Positions 13,622 through 22,329 of a stretch of DNA of 41,744 bases are shown here, in pieces. The DNA lies in IMG/VR virus record IMGVR_UViG_3300014838_000037, positions 1-41,744 of that record; one strand, written 5' to 3'. Source of the stretch: a virus. Below the pieces are notes generated by a model. It made no database searches. It saw nothing but the letters and a program-made list of their open reading frames with translations, and was not told the origin of the DNA. Each line of letters opens with the position of its first letter. Within the stretch, counting starts at the first letter, position 1. The position numbers were made by a program, and so were the translations under genes.

Positions 13622-13837
13622 TCAAGAGCCTCTGAGCTGCCTGTCTATCAAGGCGGCTACGAGTGGACTTTGCGGTAATGTTCGGTGGAGGCGCTCAACA
13701 GATTCTGCTGTGGGTTTGACCGCCTCGCACTTGACATGCACCCAGGCTTCGTAGCTGTCGTCATAGATGATTGGGTCTCTCACTTCGATGGGGTCTTCAC
13801 ATCTGCGACAGTCCGTCGCGTACTTGGCTCGTGGCAT
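13622..13837 (-). CDS. small zinc-finger protein (71 aa), leaderless
   Basis: The pattern CRRCEDPIEVRDPIIYDDSYEAWVHVKC (C-x2-C ... H-x2-C, residues about 10-37) is a compact zinc-binding module resembling a PARP-type or treble-clef finger. The C-terminal half is helical. The start ATG 13837 lies only 6 nt after the -10 box TAATCT (13849-13844), so transcription would begin at the A of ATG. It is the first gene of the left arm, next to the divergent promoter pair; an early regulatory role is possible. Confidence 0.75.
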   Translation of the reverse strand: MPRAKYATDCRRCEDPIEVRDPIIYDDSYEAWVHVKCEAVKPTAESVERLHRTLPQSPLVAALIDRQLRGS

Positions 13838-13843
13838 GAGCTG

Positions 13844-13877
13844 AGATTAACTAGGTCTAGGGGTCTGTCAAGGGACG
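13844..13877 (-). promoter_or_regulatory. phage-family promoter P6 (minus), leaderless start
   Basis: CGTCCCTTGACA (13877-13866) is followed after 16 bp by TAATCT (13849-13844), then 6 nt, then ATG 13837. It is back to back with P7 (13889-13923), and the two conserved 12-mers are separated by 11 bp. Confidence 0.8.
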
Positions 13878-13888
13878 AGCTGGTGGAC

Positions 13889-13923
13889 CGTCCCTTGACA
13901 ATATCGAACGTATGTTCCATCAT
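13889..13923 (+). promoter_or_regulatory. phage-family promoter P7 (plus), head of right arm
   Basis: CGTCCCTTGACA (13889-13900) is followed after 17 bp by CATCAT (13918-13923), the weakest -10 of the set. The ATG of the endonuclease gene begins 8 nt later, so its mRNA is leaderless or nearly so. The spacer holds the LexA-like palindrome described separately. Confidence 0.7.
13905..13917. promoter_or_regulatory. LexA/SOS-box-like operator in P7
   Basis: CGAACGTATGTTC contains GAAC-N4-GTTC, the core of the Gram-positive/actinobacterial SOS box (TCGAAC-N4-GTTCGA). It lies exactly between the -35 and -10 of P7, where bound LexA or a phage repressor would block RNA polymerase. The P10 promoter has the same element at the same distance from the -35. 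Confidence 0.6.
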
Positions 13924-13931
13924 GGTCTAAT

Positions 13932-14396
13932 ATGGAAGAGTTGCGTCGAGAATGTGAGGTCTGTCATAGACGTCGAGCGCTGCGTTTTTTTCCGCTTGAT
14001 ACTCGACGCAGGGATGGCTTGTCACTTCGTTGTATGACTTGTGCCGGTAAGGCGCGCAAGCGCAGTACTCATGGCACGCGTATTTTTGAGAAGTTTGGGA
14101 TCACGCAGGAGCAGTATGATGCTCTCTTTGCAGCTCAGGGTGGTGTTTGCGCTATCTGTAAAGGCCGGCGGCCGTACAACCTGGACGTTGATCATGATCA
14201 TGAGCTAGAGGCTCAGGGTCTACCGCCGGCTCAGACCATACGTGGCCTGTTGTGTAAGCAGTGTAACCGGCATCTTCTTCCGGGTGCTCGAAACTCAGCC
14301 TCCACTCTACGTGCTGCTGCTGAGTATTTGGAACACCCACCGGCTGTTGGAATCCTGTTCCCTGTTACGAAAGAAGTAACAACTGCCGATGGATAG
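13932..14396 (+). CDS. HNH endonuclease, recombination endonuclease VII type
   Basis: This is a 154-aa protein. An N-terminal zinc ribbon (CEVCHRRR ... CMTCAGKARK, residues about 8-42) precedes the endonuclease VII core: GITQEQYDALFAAQGGVCAICKG, LDVDHDHE (catalytic His/Asp), IRGLLCKQCNRHL, and the helix NSASTLRAAAEYLEHPP. The CxxC pairs bind structural zinc. Such enzymes resolve branched DNA before packaging or act as free-standing HNH nucleases near terminase genes. The start ATG 13932 lies 8 nt after a -10 box, so the message is leaderless. Confidence 0.9.
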   Translation: MEELRRECEVCHRRRALRFFPLDTRRRDGLSLRCMTCAGKARKRSTHGTRIFEKFGITQEQYDALFAAQGGVCAICKGRRPYNLDVDHDHELEAQGLPPAQTIRGLLCKQCNRHLLPGARNSASTLRAAAEYLEHPPAVGILFPVTKEVTTADG

Positions 14397-14399
14397 ATC

Positions 14400-15041
14400 G
14401 TGAGTAATACGAACCCAGTTGAAAAGGGGCTTCCGGTCACCTTGCCGTCCGGGACCAAATGGCTTGTTTTGACTACGGGGGAGCAGAAGTTCGTTCAACG
14501 TCTGACCAAGGCGTACACGGACACATTCAAGTTTACTAACATCAGTGATGTCTCCGGGCTAGACCAGATTGTCCAGCTGGAGATGTTGATGCACCGGATT
14601 GCTAGTCAGCTCGCTCTAGGTCATGATTACCTAGGTGGAGTACTGCCTGACGAAGGTGGTATGCGTCGTCAGCTACAGCAGCTATCTGCTGAGCTCCGAC
14701 AGCTCAAAGACTCTCTGCGTTTGGACCGTACATCTCGTACTCAGGACGAGGACACAGAGACGATCGGCTACATCACTATGCTCCTCAAGCGTGCTGATGT
14801 TTTTGGGATCAAGCGTGATGACGAGACCGCTATGGCCATAGAGCTGATGAACGAAGTTTTAGGCAAGGTTCAGCTTTATCATAACTCGACTGAAGAAGAA
14901 CGCAAGGAGATGCGCTGTACTCCCGTAGACATCGTGGAGTGGTTGCACACTAAGGGGCGGGAGAAGTTTGATGCGATTGATCGCCACTTCCGTGAGGTTA
15001 ATAAGTTCACGTGGTTCCCGATTCCTGGGGAGGGACTATGA
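14400..15041 (+). CDS. putative terminase small subunit or packaging-associated protein
   Basis: The 213-aa, mainly helical protein has a central coiled coil (about residues 75-105, MRRQLQQLSAELRQLKDSLRL). I do not recognise specific motifs. Its place between the endonuclease and the large terminase, and its size, suggest a small terminase or associated protein. It starts at GTG 14400, 4 bp after the endonuclease stop; the end overlaps the next ATG (ATGA). The next gene carries a helix-turn-helix and is the stronger small-terminase candidate. Confidence 0.6.
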   Translation: MSNTNPVEKGLPVTLPSGTKWLVLTTGEQKFVQRLTKAYTDTFKFTNISDVSGLDQIVQLEMLMHRIASQLALGHDYLGGVLPDEGGMRRQLQQLSAELRQLKDSLRLDRTSRTQDEDTETIGYITMLLKRADVFGIKRDDETAMAIELMNEVLGKVQLYHNSTEEERKEMRCTPVDIVEWLHTKGREKFDAIDRHFREVNKFTWFPIPGEGL

Positions 15042-15646
15042 CGGTACTGCCGGCTCCTGTGCTCGTTGGCCCTAATCGTATTGACATCTCTGGCTTAATG
15101 GAGATGAACAAGTCGGCTCACAAGATCCCTTATACCGAGCGGAAGGTTGTGATTGAACGGTCTTTCCCCTCAGCGCGCAGGGGGACGATCAATTGGTCTC
15201 GGGTGTTTAGTGACCTGCATACGTTAGGCTTTGTTCTACAGGATGTACTGAAAGTGGACAGTGCTCCTCCTGGTCGTGATGGTCCTCGTCCCTTGGTAAA
15301 TGAGCGTGAAGGCATGCAACGGCTGCGTGAGATGTGGTCTGAGGACTACTCCTACTTGTCGTTCGATGAGATCCTGCAAGCCCTACAGCGGGCTAGGGGA
15401 TTGTCTGTGCGTGGGTTGGCGGCCAAGATAGGTATCAACTATGGCACAGTTTTTCGCCTGTTGCAAGGTACGCGGTCGCCCACACCTGATGAAATAGTGA
15501 TGGTGGCTGCCGCGTTCCATAAGGAACCCGCCTTCTTCCTTGACTATCGCATCGTTGTCATCACTTCAGCGTTGGAGCAGCAGCTGCGAGCCCTCCCTGA
15601 GTTGAGCGTCAAGCTTCACTCTGACCTAGTGAAGGGCGTAATTTGA
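15038..15646 (+). CDS. helix-turn-helix protein, probable terminase small subunit
   Basis: In this 202-aa protein, residues about 105-165 form an XRE-like helix-turn-helix (LSVRGLAAKIGINYGTVFRLLQGTRSPTPDEIVMVAAAF). The start ATG 15038 overlaps the upstream TGA and has GGGGAGGG in front; an earlier in-frame start at 15011 is within the previous gene. A DNA-binding protein just before the large terminase is most simply the packaging-site-recognising small subunit. A transcription repressor cannot be excluded because the domain is of the Cro/CI superfamily. Confidence 0.7.
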   Translation: MTVLPAPVLVGPNRIDISGLMEMNKSAHKIPYTERKVVIERSFPSARRGTINWSRVFSDLHTLGFVLQDVLKVDSAPPGRDGPRPLVNEREGMQRLREMWSEDYSYLSFDEILQALQRARGLSVRGLAAKIGINYGTVFRLLQGTRSPTPDEIVMVAAAFHKEPAFFLDYRIVVITSALEQQLRALPELSVKLHSDLVKGVI

Positions 15647-18463
15647 GTGCCGGTTTATGAAGCTCTTAGTGATGCAGAGAAGCGTCTTGTCGCCATTTTG
15701 CAGGACCACTCTGGCTTAGACCTGGCCGAGTTCTCTTGGTATGAGCCCAGGAACCCCGACGGGTTCTTTCGGGCCTATCCGTACCAAGTTCCTTGGTGGC
15801 GTTACCGCGACCCGATGACGATCGATTTTTGCGGTCGTTCTGTTGGCAAAACGTTGGGTATTCAGGTCAGGGGTTTCTATTTCCCGTTTGGTAATCCTGG
15901 TCACGATATGTTGATCACCGCCCCGGAGCTCACTCAGCTGACCCCCATCACCGACTTGATTGAAACTCGGTTTCTCAACCAGCGTCTAGGACGAGAGATG
16001 ATGAGGAAGCCGGCGACTCACAAACCTCACTTTCAGTTGGATTGTAAGACCAATAGTCGCATCATGGGGCGCATCCCTCACACGGATGGTACGGGTGTGA
16101 AGGGTCAGCATCCTCTTGTCTTGGAGCAGGATGAATGTTTCGTGGCTGGGACATTGGTTCTGACGCGTCGTGGCCAGGTGCCCATTGAAGACGTTGTGGT
16201 AGGGGATGAAGTTTTGACGCACAAGCGTCGTTGGCGCAAGGTAACGGCGACAACAACGCGGGAACGTGAGACTGTTATTTTGCGAGGGCAAGGACATCCG
16301 GGGCTGGAAGTCTCGGTGAAAGAGCCATTTTGGGCCGCTAGCGAAGAAAAGGGAATCTATTTACTGGAAGAGAATAGAATATCCCGCAGGAATAAGCGGT
16401 TCATACGTCCCGAATGGGTTGCTGCTGAGGATATGGAGGGGAGGTGGTGGAGCGCTCCTACGGTATTTCCCCAGAAGAAGTGGGTGCCCAGCTTGCGTTC
16501 GCCTGGCGAACGCGGAGAACTCTTGTGCGAGACAAATAACTCTGATTTTTTGTGGATTATGGGGTTATGGCTTGCCGAAGGGAGCGTCGGTGGCCATCAG
16601 GTTTGCTTTTCTGTTCACCAAAAAGAAGCTGAATATGTGAACCAACGCCTGGCTGGGTTAGGTTTGAAGACTTCAGTCTATCTCCAGAAGGGCACACTTG
16701 GTTGTAATGTTGTGGTCCAAAACTCACGCGAGTTGGGAGATTGGCTTGTAAAGAACTGTGGAAAAGGTGCTCACAATAAGGAAATTCCTTGGTGGGTACT
16801 GGGCCTGAAGGAAGAGTGGCGTCGGGCGGTTTTGGAAGGTCTAATCTACGGTGACGGCTTTGAAGACTCTGATGAACGTTACGCTCCTGGTCGTTGGAAA
16901 TTGACGACCGTTTCAAAGAAGTTGTCTGTATCATGTCGGCTCCTTGCCCTGAGTCTAGGGTATTCGGTTTCATGGTACTGGAACCCTCCTCGCAAGGTTC
17001 CTTCGGTTATCAGGGGACAAGAGGTCAAGCCGACGGGTTTCTATCAAGTCGTAGGCAACACCAAGGGCCAGGGGTTTGTTTATGACAATTGTGCGTATAC
17101 CAAGGTCCGCGAGGTGACACCCTCTGGGTGCCAGAAGACTCTTTATGACCTGACGGTCGATGAGGACCATTCATTTGTGGCAGACGGGTTCTGTGTATCG
17201 AATAGCCAAGATTATCCAGAGCGCGGCTGGGTTGAGTTGGTATCAACACTCAAGCGTGGAGAACCTCACGCAGCGCGACACATACATGGCGTTACAATAG
17301 GGGTGGAAGGAGAGTTTTATCGACAGTCCAAGCATGCCTTAGATGAGCCCGATCTGTGTCCTGTGAGTCATGCTGACCAAGGGCTGTATACTGTTTTCCG
17401 CATACCGGCTATGGCCCATCCTCTATGGACCGACGAAGAGCGTCTACGCCTCAAGAATGAGTTTCCTGATGAATCTGAGTGGCGCCGGAACGTGAGAGGT
17501 CTGCCTGGAGATGCCCTCAGTCCTATCTTCCGTAATGCCGCCCTCATGCGGGCCACTGAAGATGACCTGTCCAATCCTTTCAACACTGAGGTTTATTGGC
17601 ACAAGACCATCAAGGAGTATGAGCTATCGCCTGATCAGATGGACATCCTCGATCTTCTTGTGAAGCCTGAGGCCCACCAGACGGTTACGACGGTTTGGGT
17701 TGGTATGGACGTGGGGTTGATCAACGATCCGACTGAGATCTTGATCGTGGCCGAGATGCCCGTCTCCCCCGAGAAGCGCAAAGAACTACTCTCTCGTAAG
17801 AAGGCCTGTCCCAAGCCGGGGTTGTCACGACTGGTGCAGATCGGGCGTATATCACTACACAAGGTTACGGCTGCAGCTCAGGCTCGCGTCATCAGTTGGG
17901 TTTGTGATAACTATCCGGTCAAGCGGTTTTCTATGGACTCGACGGGCATTGGCCTGCCGATTTTTCAGGTTGTCCAGTTCCTGGCGGCACTTCCTAACGA
18001 TGACATGAGGATCCCGGCCAAGAAGGCTCTGGACGTGATCCAGCCGTACAACTTCAAGAGCAAGATCCTGGTGGCGTTCGATGACAGGATAGAGCGTGAC
18101 TTCGCCAACTTGGACGACAAGGTCAAGGAGGAGGGCCTGTATCGTGAGGTGAAGGACTGGGCTACCGACCAGTGTCGCCTCTACATCGATAACGAACGGT
18201 ATTGGTTCCCTTGGGACGTGGAGATGCTCCAGCAACTGCAGGCGTCCAGGTACAAGTACCAGCGCAATGCGTTTGACGACTACGGTCGGCGGACACGCGC
18301 TTTCACTCAGGGAGCCGACCACTGCGTGGACGCTCTTAGGATGCTTCTTTTGGGCCACTCCCAGATGACCATTGATACTTTCATGGCTAAAGAGGATGAA
18401 GTGATACACGTCCGGGTCATTGATGGTGGCTACTCTGGTGATTTTCCTTGGTTCGACGGCTAG
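15647..18463 (+). CDS. terL: terminase large subunit, intein-containing precursor
   Basis: The 938-residue precursor would give a 582-residue mature protein after removal of the intein at 164-519. The ATPase domain has a deviant Walker A CGRSVGKT (about 62-69) and Walker B LVLEQDE (157-163). The intein interrupts immediately after the acidic pair D162-E163. The RNase H-like nuclease domain has VGMDVGLINDP (D688), FSMDSTGIG, and GADHCVDALRM (D895). The protein packages DNA into the prohead and cuts it. The start is GTG 15647, directly after the upstream stop. Sequence on both sides of the intein joins smoothly into a normal terminase. Confidence 0.95.
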   Translation: MPVYEALSDAEKRLVAILQDHSGLDLAEFSWYEPRNPDGFFRAYPYQVPWWRYRDPMTIDFCGRSVGKTLGIQVRGFYFPFGNPGHDMLITAPELTQLTPITDLIETRFLNQRLGREMMRKPATHKPHFQLDCKTNSRIMGRIPHTDGTGVKGQHPLVLEQDECFVAGTLVLTRRGQVPIEDVVVGDEVLTHKRRWRKVTATTTRERETVILRGQGHPGLEVSVKEPFWAASEEKGIYLLEENRISRRNKRFIRPEWVAAEDMEGRWWSAPTVFPQKKWVPSLRSPGERGELLCETNNSDFLWIMGLWLAEGSVGGHQVCFSVHQKEAEYVNQRLAGLGLKTSVYLQKGTLGCNVVVQNSRELGDWLVKNCGKGAHNKEIPWWVLGLKEEWRRAVLEGLIYGDGFEDSDERYAPGRWKLTTVSKKLSVSCRLLALSLGYSVSWYWNPPRKVPSVIRGQEVKPTGFYQVVGNTKGQGFVYDNCAYTKVREVTPSGCQKTLYDLTVDEDHSFVADGFCVSNSQDYPERGWVELVSTLKRGEPHAARHIHGVTIGVEGEFYRQSKHALDEPDLCPVSHADQGLYTVFRIPAMAHPLWTDEERLRLKNEFPDESEWRRNVRGLPGDALSPIFRNAALMRATEDDLSNPFNTEVYWHKTIKEYELSPDQMDILDLLVKPEAHQTVTTVWVGMDVGLINDPTEILIVAEMPVSPEKRKELLSRKKACPKPGLSRLVQIGRISLHKVTAAAQARVISWVCDNYPVKRFSMDSTGIGLPIFQVVQFLAALPNDDMRIPAKKALDVIQPYNFKSKILVAFDDRIERDFANLDDKVKEEGLYREVKDWATDQCRLYIDNERYWFPWDVEMLQQLQASRYKYQRNAFDDYGRRTRAFTQGADHCVDALRMLLLGHSQMTIDTFMAKEDEVIHVRVIDGGYSGDFPWFDG
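16136..17203 (+). mobile_element. intein with LAGLIDADG homing endonuclease in terminase
   Basis: The insert of 356 residues starts at C164 (CFVAGTLVLTRRGQVPIEDVVVGDEVLT, intein block A) and ends VDEDHSFVADGFCVSN519. The next extein residue is Ser520. Two LAGLIDADG-type motifs, IMGLWLAEG (304-312) and LEGLIYGDG (396-404), keep acidic residues (E311, D403), so the endonuclease may be active. The penultimate residue is Ser instead of the usual His, as in some non-canonical inteins. Splicing must occur for a working terminase because the insertion splits the Walker B region. Confidence 0.95.
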
Positions 18464-18472
18464 AAGGACGAT

Positions 18473-18787
18473 ATGAGAAACATGCCTTCTACCAGGCCTG
18501 ATGACTTAGAACCCATTTACCAGGAGTTGATGGAGTATTCGGAGAAGATGAAGAGTCTTCATCGGATGGACTTCGACGAAGCTCGGGGTTGGATCAGTGG
18601 CACGAGCGCCAGGGTGCTGGAACTTACGTACCGAAGCCTGCGGCAGCCCAACTCACGTGCCCAGCAGATGCTACGGCTGGAGTGGTTGATCCCCATGCGG
18701 GACGAGTTGGATCGTCAGTGGAAGGTTGTGAGCCGCTCTTTGACTAACCGGCAGAGTGAGTGGGATATGACACGAGGTGGGGTATGA
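18473..18787 (+). CDS. hypothetical protein between terminase and portal (104 aa)
   Basis: The small helical protein has no recognised domain (LEPIYQELMEYSEKMKSLHRMDFDEA...). It starts at ATG 18473 with AAGGACG just upstream and ends overlapping the portal ATG (ATGA). It is translated with the portal and may assist the portal or terminase. Confidence 0.6.
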   Translation: MRNMPSTRPDDLEPIYQELMEYSEKMKSLHRMDFDEARGWISGTSARVLELTYRSLRQPNSRAQQMLRLEWLIPMRDELDRQWKVVSRSLTNRQSEWDMTRGGV

Positions 18788-20622
18788 CTACAAAGATTCA
18801 GTCTTTTACTGACCCCGTGACGGGGATGACGGGCACCGTCATCAATGACACAGATGTACCCACCGAAGAGGTATTGGCCGCTGATTGGGTGCCGAAGGAA
18901 GAGGCTACCAGGCAGCTGGCCGACGCCTTGGTGCAGTGGTCAACTCGTGTTCTTGGTCCTCCTGGTGGACGTAGGAACGGGAGCTTGTTTGATCGTGACC
19001 GGTTCATTAGCCCCAACAACCCCTTAGAGCAGATGCGCACCGCCTATGAAGCGGCCAAAGACGATGTCGTTGGTGGCTTTCTCAATTCCTCGGAGTCTCT
19101 GGCCTTTTCTAGTATTCGCATGGAGTGTGGTGACGAAGACGAGGAGGACGTCTGGTCTCAGATCATGGACCAGATCAGCATCGAGGCGCGCATTCGTGAG
19201 ATATGGCGAGAGCTCAACATCGTTAGTCAGGTCTATATAGCTGTCTGGTACGGTGAGAAGTCCTACAAGCTTCGTGGTAAGTCCCTTGATACCGGGATCA
19301 AGCGCAAGAAGCGGTACAATGACCTCAAGGTCCCACTGGGTATCACGGTATTGGATGCTTTGCGTGTCATTCCTTGTGGTGCTTACCTTTTTCACGAGCC
19401 GACCTTGTGTTACGTGGCTGAGCCGGCGGAGCTTGACGCCATTGATTCTTGGCTGATGGGAGATGATGCTAGTGGTGTCGATCCTATCGTGGCCAGGCTG
19501 ATCATAGCTAAATACAATCCTGACTACCGTGATCGTAAAGAGCTGGGTGGTCTCGGTATCGACCCCAACCGCCTGTACACCCTCAACCCGAACTGCGTGT
19601 TTAGGCACACAGTGACGCGCCCGAGTTATGAGCGCTGGGCGCCCCTGAAGATGGCAACGATCTTTGAGTTGCTTGACATGAAGACCCAGCTACATGCTTC
19701 TGATCGTGCCATGCTTTTAGGTGCAGCCAATTTTATTGTTCTGATCAAGAAGGGTACCGATACTCTCCCGGCTAAGCAGATGGAGATTGACGAGCTGCAG
19801 TCCCGTGTGCTGCGTCTGGGGCGTAATGCCATCTTGGTCGGTGACCACCGTATGTCCGTTGAGATCATCACCCCCAAGACGGACGACACGATCAATCCCG
19901 AAAAGTGGTCTGTGCTCGATATGAACATCCAGGCTGCTCTGTGGGGTCTGTACCATCGCCAGCATACCGGTATGGATGACTCTCTCAAGCTCGCTCGTGT
20001 TACGGCCAGAGGTATGGAGTCTCAGCGTGACATGCTGACCAAGGAGCTGATGAAGAAGATCTTCCTTCCGACTTTCGAAATGAACGATCAGCTCGTCCAG
20101 TTTCCTTCCTTAGAGATGTACCCACATCGTATTGCTTTGGACTGGGACCCGTCTCTGGCAACCTTCTACCTCGATCTGGCTGACAGGAAGCTTCTCAGTA
20201 ACCGGACTACCCTCAACCTGGTGGACATTGATCTTGTTGTTGAGGTGGAACGGCGGAAGTTGGAGATAGAAAAGTACGACAAGTTCCTTGGTCCCAATGC
20301 TGGTCTCAGTGAGGCAGAGGTGCACCAGCAGGCCCTTGGCCCTCTTGCCCCCGCTCTACTTACTCCTGCCAACAGTACCGCCCCACAGAAAGGGGAACCC
20401 AAGCCTGGTGCTGCAAATGATCCCAAGTCAGCCGGTAGGGCTCAGGGTGGTAACCATGGCCAGGGTGGCAATGGTGGTGCTCGTCGTGGGGCCGGCCAGG
20501 CTCCTCGCAGTGGAGTATCCACAACGGATGGTCCTAAGCGTCCAGCGGTTCCAAGTAGTGGAGCTCCAAAGGGTGTTCGTAGTCGGCCGGCGGCAGAGAA
20601 GCACAATGTCCCCAGCAACTGA
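18784..20622 (+). CDS. portal protein
   Basis: The protein has 612 aa from ATG 18784, which overlaps the previous stop (ATGA) and follows GAGGTGGGG; an upstream ATG at 18760 is less likely. The size, position after terminase, N-terminal region with paired helices, central region (IREIWRELNIVSQVYIAVWYG), and long helical segment (QAALWGLYHRQHTGMDD...LTKELMKKIFLP) match dodecameric portal proteins of siphophages. The C-terminal about 110 residues are low complexity, rich in Gly, Pro, Ala and Arg. The portal forms the DNA entry vertex. Confidence 0.85.
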   Translation: MTTKIQSFTDPVTGMTGTVINDTDVPTEEVLAADWVPKEEATRQLADALVQWSTRVLGPPGGRRNGSLFDRDRFISPNNPLEQMRTAYEAAKDDVVGGFLNSSESLAFSSIRMECGDEDEEDVWSQIMDQISIEARIREIWRELNIVSQVYIAVWYGEKSYKLRGKSLDTGIKRKKRYNDLKVPLGITVLDALRVIPCGAYLFHEPTLCYVAEPAELDAIDSWLMGDDASGVDPIVARLIIAKYNPDYRDRKELGGLGIDPNRLYTLNPNCVFRHTVTRPSYERWAPLKMATIFELLDMKTQLHASDRAMLLGAANFIVLIKKGTDTLPAKQMEIDELQSRVLRLGRNAILVGDHRMSVEIITPKTDDTINPEKWSVLDMNIQAALWGLYHRQHTGMDDSLKLARVTARGMESQRDMLTKELMKKIFLPTFEMNDQLVQFPSLEMYPHRIALDWDPSLATFYLDLADRKLLSNRTTLNLVDIDLVVEVERRKLEIEKYDKFLGPNAGLSEAEVHQQALGPLAPALLTPANSTAPQKGEPKPGAANDPKSAGRAQGGNHGQGGNGGARRGAGQAPRSGVSTTDGPKRPAVPSSGAPKGVRSRPAAEKHNVPSN

Positions 20623-21049
20623 GGAGGACAAGAAGGCTTTCAGTTTTGGTGGTCTGGACGGTGCCCAAGCCGCCATAGGGCTGGTGATTGTTGCCAGTGC
20701 CGCTGGGCGTCTGGCCGTCCTCTTGGTGATTGTGGGGCTGCTTATTACTGAGGGCCTGGGGATGGCAGCCGACGATTGGGCTTCAGAGACAGCTCATGGG
20801 TTCCGGGAGGTAGTCGATATGGGGATCGGGACCTCCCTGCCTATCTTCATGGTCGGTCTTCCCTGGTTGTTTGCTCAAGGTACGGTGGCTATCGTACAGT
20901 CAGCCCTCATTGCCTTTTTTATAGTGCTGGGGTTGTGTTGGATGGTGAACCCTCGGCTCTCGAAAGTCCTGGTCAAGATGGGTATTCTCTCCGGCTTATG
21001 TGGACTGTCCCTCTTGGCGAATATATATCTGCCCGGTCTTGTCCATTAA
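20606..21049 (+). CDS. membrane protein with about four transmembrane segments (147 aa)
   Basis: I start it at ATG 20606, within the last 17 bp of the portal gene, because the rest of the open frame upstream is out-of-frame portal sequence. Hydrophobic segments lie at about residues 20-48, 72-90, 92-112 and 120-143. There is no known family. Holin-like or prohead-associated functions are possible; head genes surround it. Confidence 0.6.
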   Translation: MSPATEEDKKAFSFGGLDGAQAAIGLVIVASAAGRLAVLLVIVGLLITEGLGMAADDWASETAHGFREVVDMGIGTSLPIFMVGLPWLFAQGTVAIVQSALIAFFIVLGLCWMVNPRLSKVLVKMGILSGLCGLSLLANIYLPGLVH

Positions 21050-21061
21050 TGAGGAGTTTTT

Positions 21062-21253
21062 ATGACTGATACCCTATCCACTGAAGCTGAGCTTCAGGAA
21101 GCTCAGGCGCTTGTCGTTACACTGCAGCGCGAAGTCGCCACCGAAGTGGATGCTGCTGCTGTTGTAGCTGCGACGCCACCACTTCCGACAACTGCAGCTA
21201 CCGCTGTGGAGCCTCTAAGGGACGTTGCTCCGGAGTTGAAGACCGGCTGCTAG
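21062..21253 (+). CDS. small hypothetical protein (63 aa)
   Basis: ATG 21062 follows a good ribosome-binding site (GAGGAG, 21051-21056). The first 30 residues are helical; the rest is Ala-, Thr-, Val- and Pro-rich. No family is recognised. It ends with a 4-bp tail-to-tail overlap with a minus-strand gene. Confidence 0.5.
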   Translation: MTDTLSTEAELQEAQALVVTLQREVATEVDAAAVVAATPPLPTTAATAVEPLRDVAPELKTGC

Positions 21254-21516
21254 ACCGTCCGGGACAACCGCTCTTCGATGAAGGCCGGGAGGAGCTCCTC
21301 GACAAGTAGATGGTACACGAGGCCGCCACAGCAGCCGGCAAGTACCGGGCCGAGGAGTTGATGTGGTAGGTAGTGACCAAGGGTACGGCTCATTGTCGGC
21401 CGTCCTGTCTTGATAGCCCAGGCGTCAAACGCGACAACACCACCGAGGGTTGCTACCCAACCGATGATGCCGACTTTGTCAAATTTTGCCGCGGTGTCTA
21501 GTGGTAGTGCCTGCAT
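21250..21516 (-). CDS. minus-strand membrane protein inside the head operon (88 aa)
   Basis: The protein reads VGIIGWVATLGGVVAFDAWAIKTGRPTMSRTL, then HQLLGPVLAGCCGGLVYHLLVEE. It has two hydrophobic segments around a basic loop. The DAWAIKTGRPTMSRT and HPxLGPVLAG patterns remind me of small membrane proteins of actinophages. It fits exactly between two plus-strand genes, so it is unlikely to be a shadow ORF. A degenerate copy of the phage promoter element (GTCCCTCGACA, minus, near 21565-21575) lies upstream. It could act in lysis or superinfection exclusion. Confidence 0.6.
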   Translation of the reverse strand: MQALPLDTAAKFDKVGIIGWVATLGGVVAFDAWAIKTGRPTMSRTLGHYLPHQLLGPVLAGCCGGLVYHLLVEELLPAFIEERLSRTV

Positions 21517-21556
21517 ATAGTTGGTATCGCCCGAGGCGGTGTCGAAAGGTATGGCG

Positions 21557-22318
21557 ATGAGTATTGTCGAGGGACCGCGATCCTTTCACCTTTTGGGTAC
21601 AGCTTCGGTTGTAGTTGATGACCGGGAGCTTGCTTGGGCTGAAGTGCATGTTCGGCCTGCGCCAGACATCAAATGGATTTTGGGTAACTATGTCCAGAGC
21701 TCGACTTCTGGGGATCCACAGCCTAACCTGAATGGGCACATCTTCCCGTATGAGGACCTGAAGACTTCTATCCTGGACATTCCGCACCGCCCTTTGAACT
21801 ACCTCCATATCCCTAACAAGAAGGTGGGGGCTTTTGCTGCTGCCGAGTTTACGTATCCTACCGATACGACCACTGCCTCTGGCGCGCCCGTTGTGGAGGC
21901 TCTTGCTGCTTTCTGGACTTACTACGACTCCGAGGGTTTGTTCGCCAAGGTAGAAGAGGCGTACCAGGAGGGTCGACTCGCCTATTCTATGGAGGCAGTC
22001 CCTGAACAGGTGGGCTGTGGCAATGTCGCTTGTAATGCCATTTTTGACTATGACGGCCCGGCTAGCGCTAAGTACTGCGCTCACCTTCAAGAACATCGTA
22101 GTAAGAAGATCCTCCATAAGCCACACTTTCTGGCCGGCGCTCTCATCGTTCCTCCAGCGAAGCCTGGATGGGCTGGAGCGCAGATCAAAGAGATCACTCA
22201 GCTCTTAGAAGCCGACCTTGGATTGACCGATGCAGCTTATAGAGAGATCGCGGCCGAACAACCAGATCTCAAGGAATCTCAGATCGAGACCATCATCGCC
22301 TGGCTGCTCTCAGCCTAG
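21557..22318 (+). CDS. capsid maturation (prohead) protease
   Basis: The protein has 253 aa from ATG 21557 (an in-frame ATG lies at 21551). NLNGHIFPYEDLKTSILDIPHRPLNYLHIP and VGAFAAAEFTYP, then VEALAAFWTYYDSEG and AYSMEAVPEQV, resemble capsid-maturation proteases of actinophages. A zinc-finger-like insertion, CGNVACNAIFDYDGPASAKYCAHLQEH (about 155-181), is followed by HFLAGALIVPPAKPGW. It should cleave scaffold and capsid precursors during head expansion. Catalytic residues cannot be assigned safely by eye. Confidence 0.75.
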   Translation: MSIVEGPRSFHLLGTASVVVDDRELAWAEVHVRPAPDIKWILGNYVQSSTSGDPQPNLNGHIFPYEDLKTSILDIPHRPLNYLHIPNKKVGAFAAAEFTYPTDTTTASGAPVVEALAAFWTYYDSEGLFAKVEEAYQEGRLAYSMEAVPEQVGCGNVACNAIFDYDGPASAKYCAHLQEHRSKKILHKPHFLAGALIVPPAKPGWAGAQIKEITQLLEADLGLTDAAYREIAAEQPDLKESQIETIIAWLLSA

Positions 22319-22329
22319 AGGGGCTAAAT

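Noticed and set aside
20288-20605. N-terminal extension of the 147-aa membrane protein
   Set aside because: This part lies in another frame of the portal gene and is low complexity; ATG 20606 gives a compact membrane protein.
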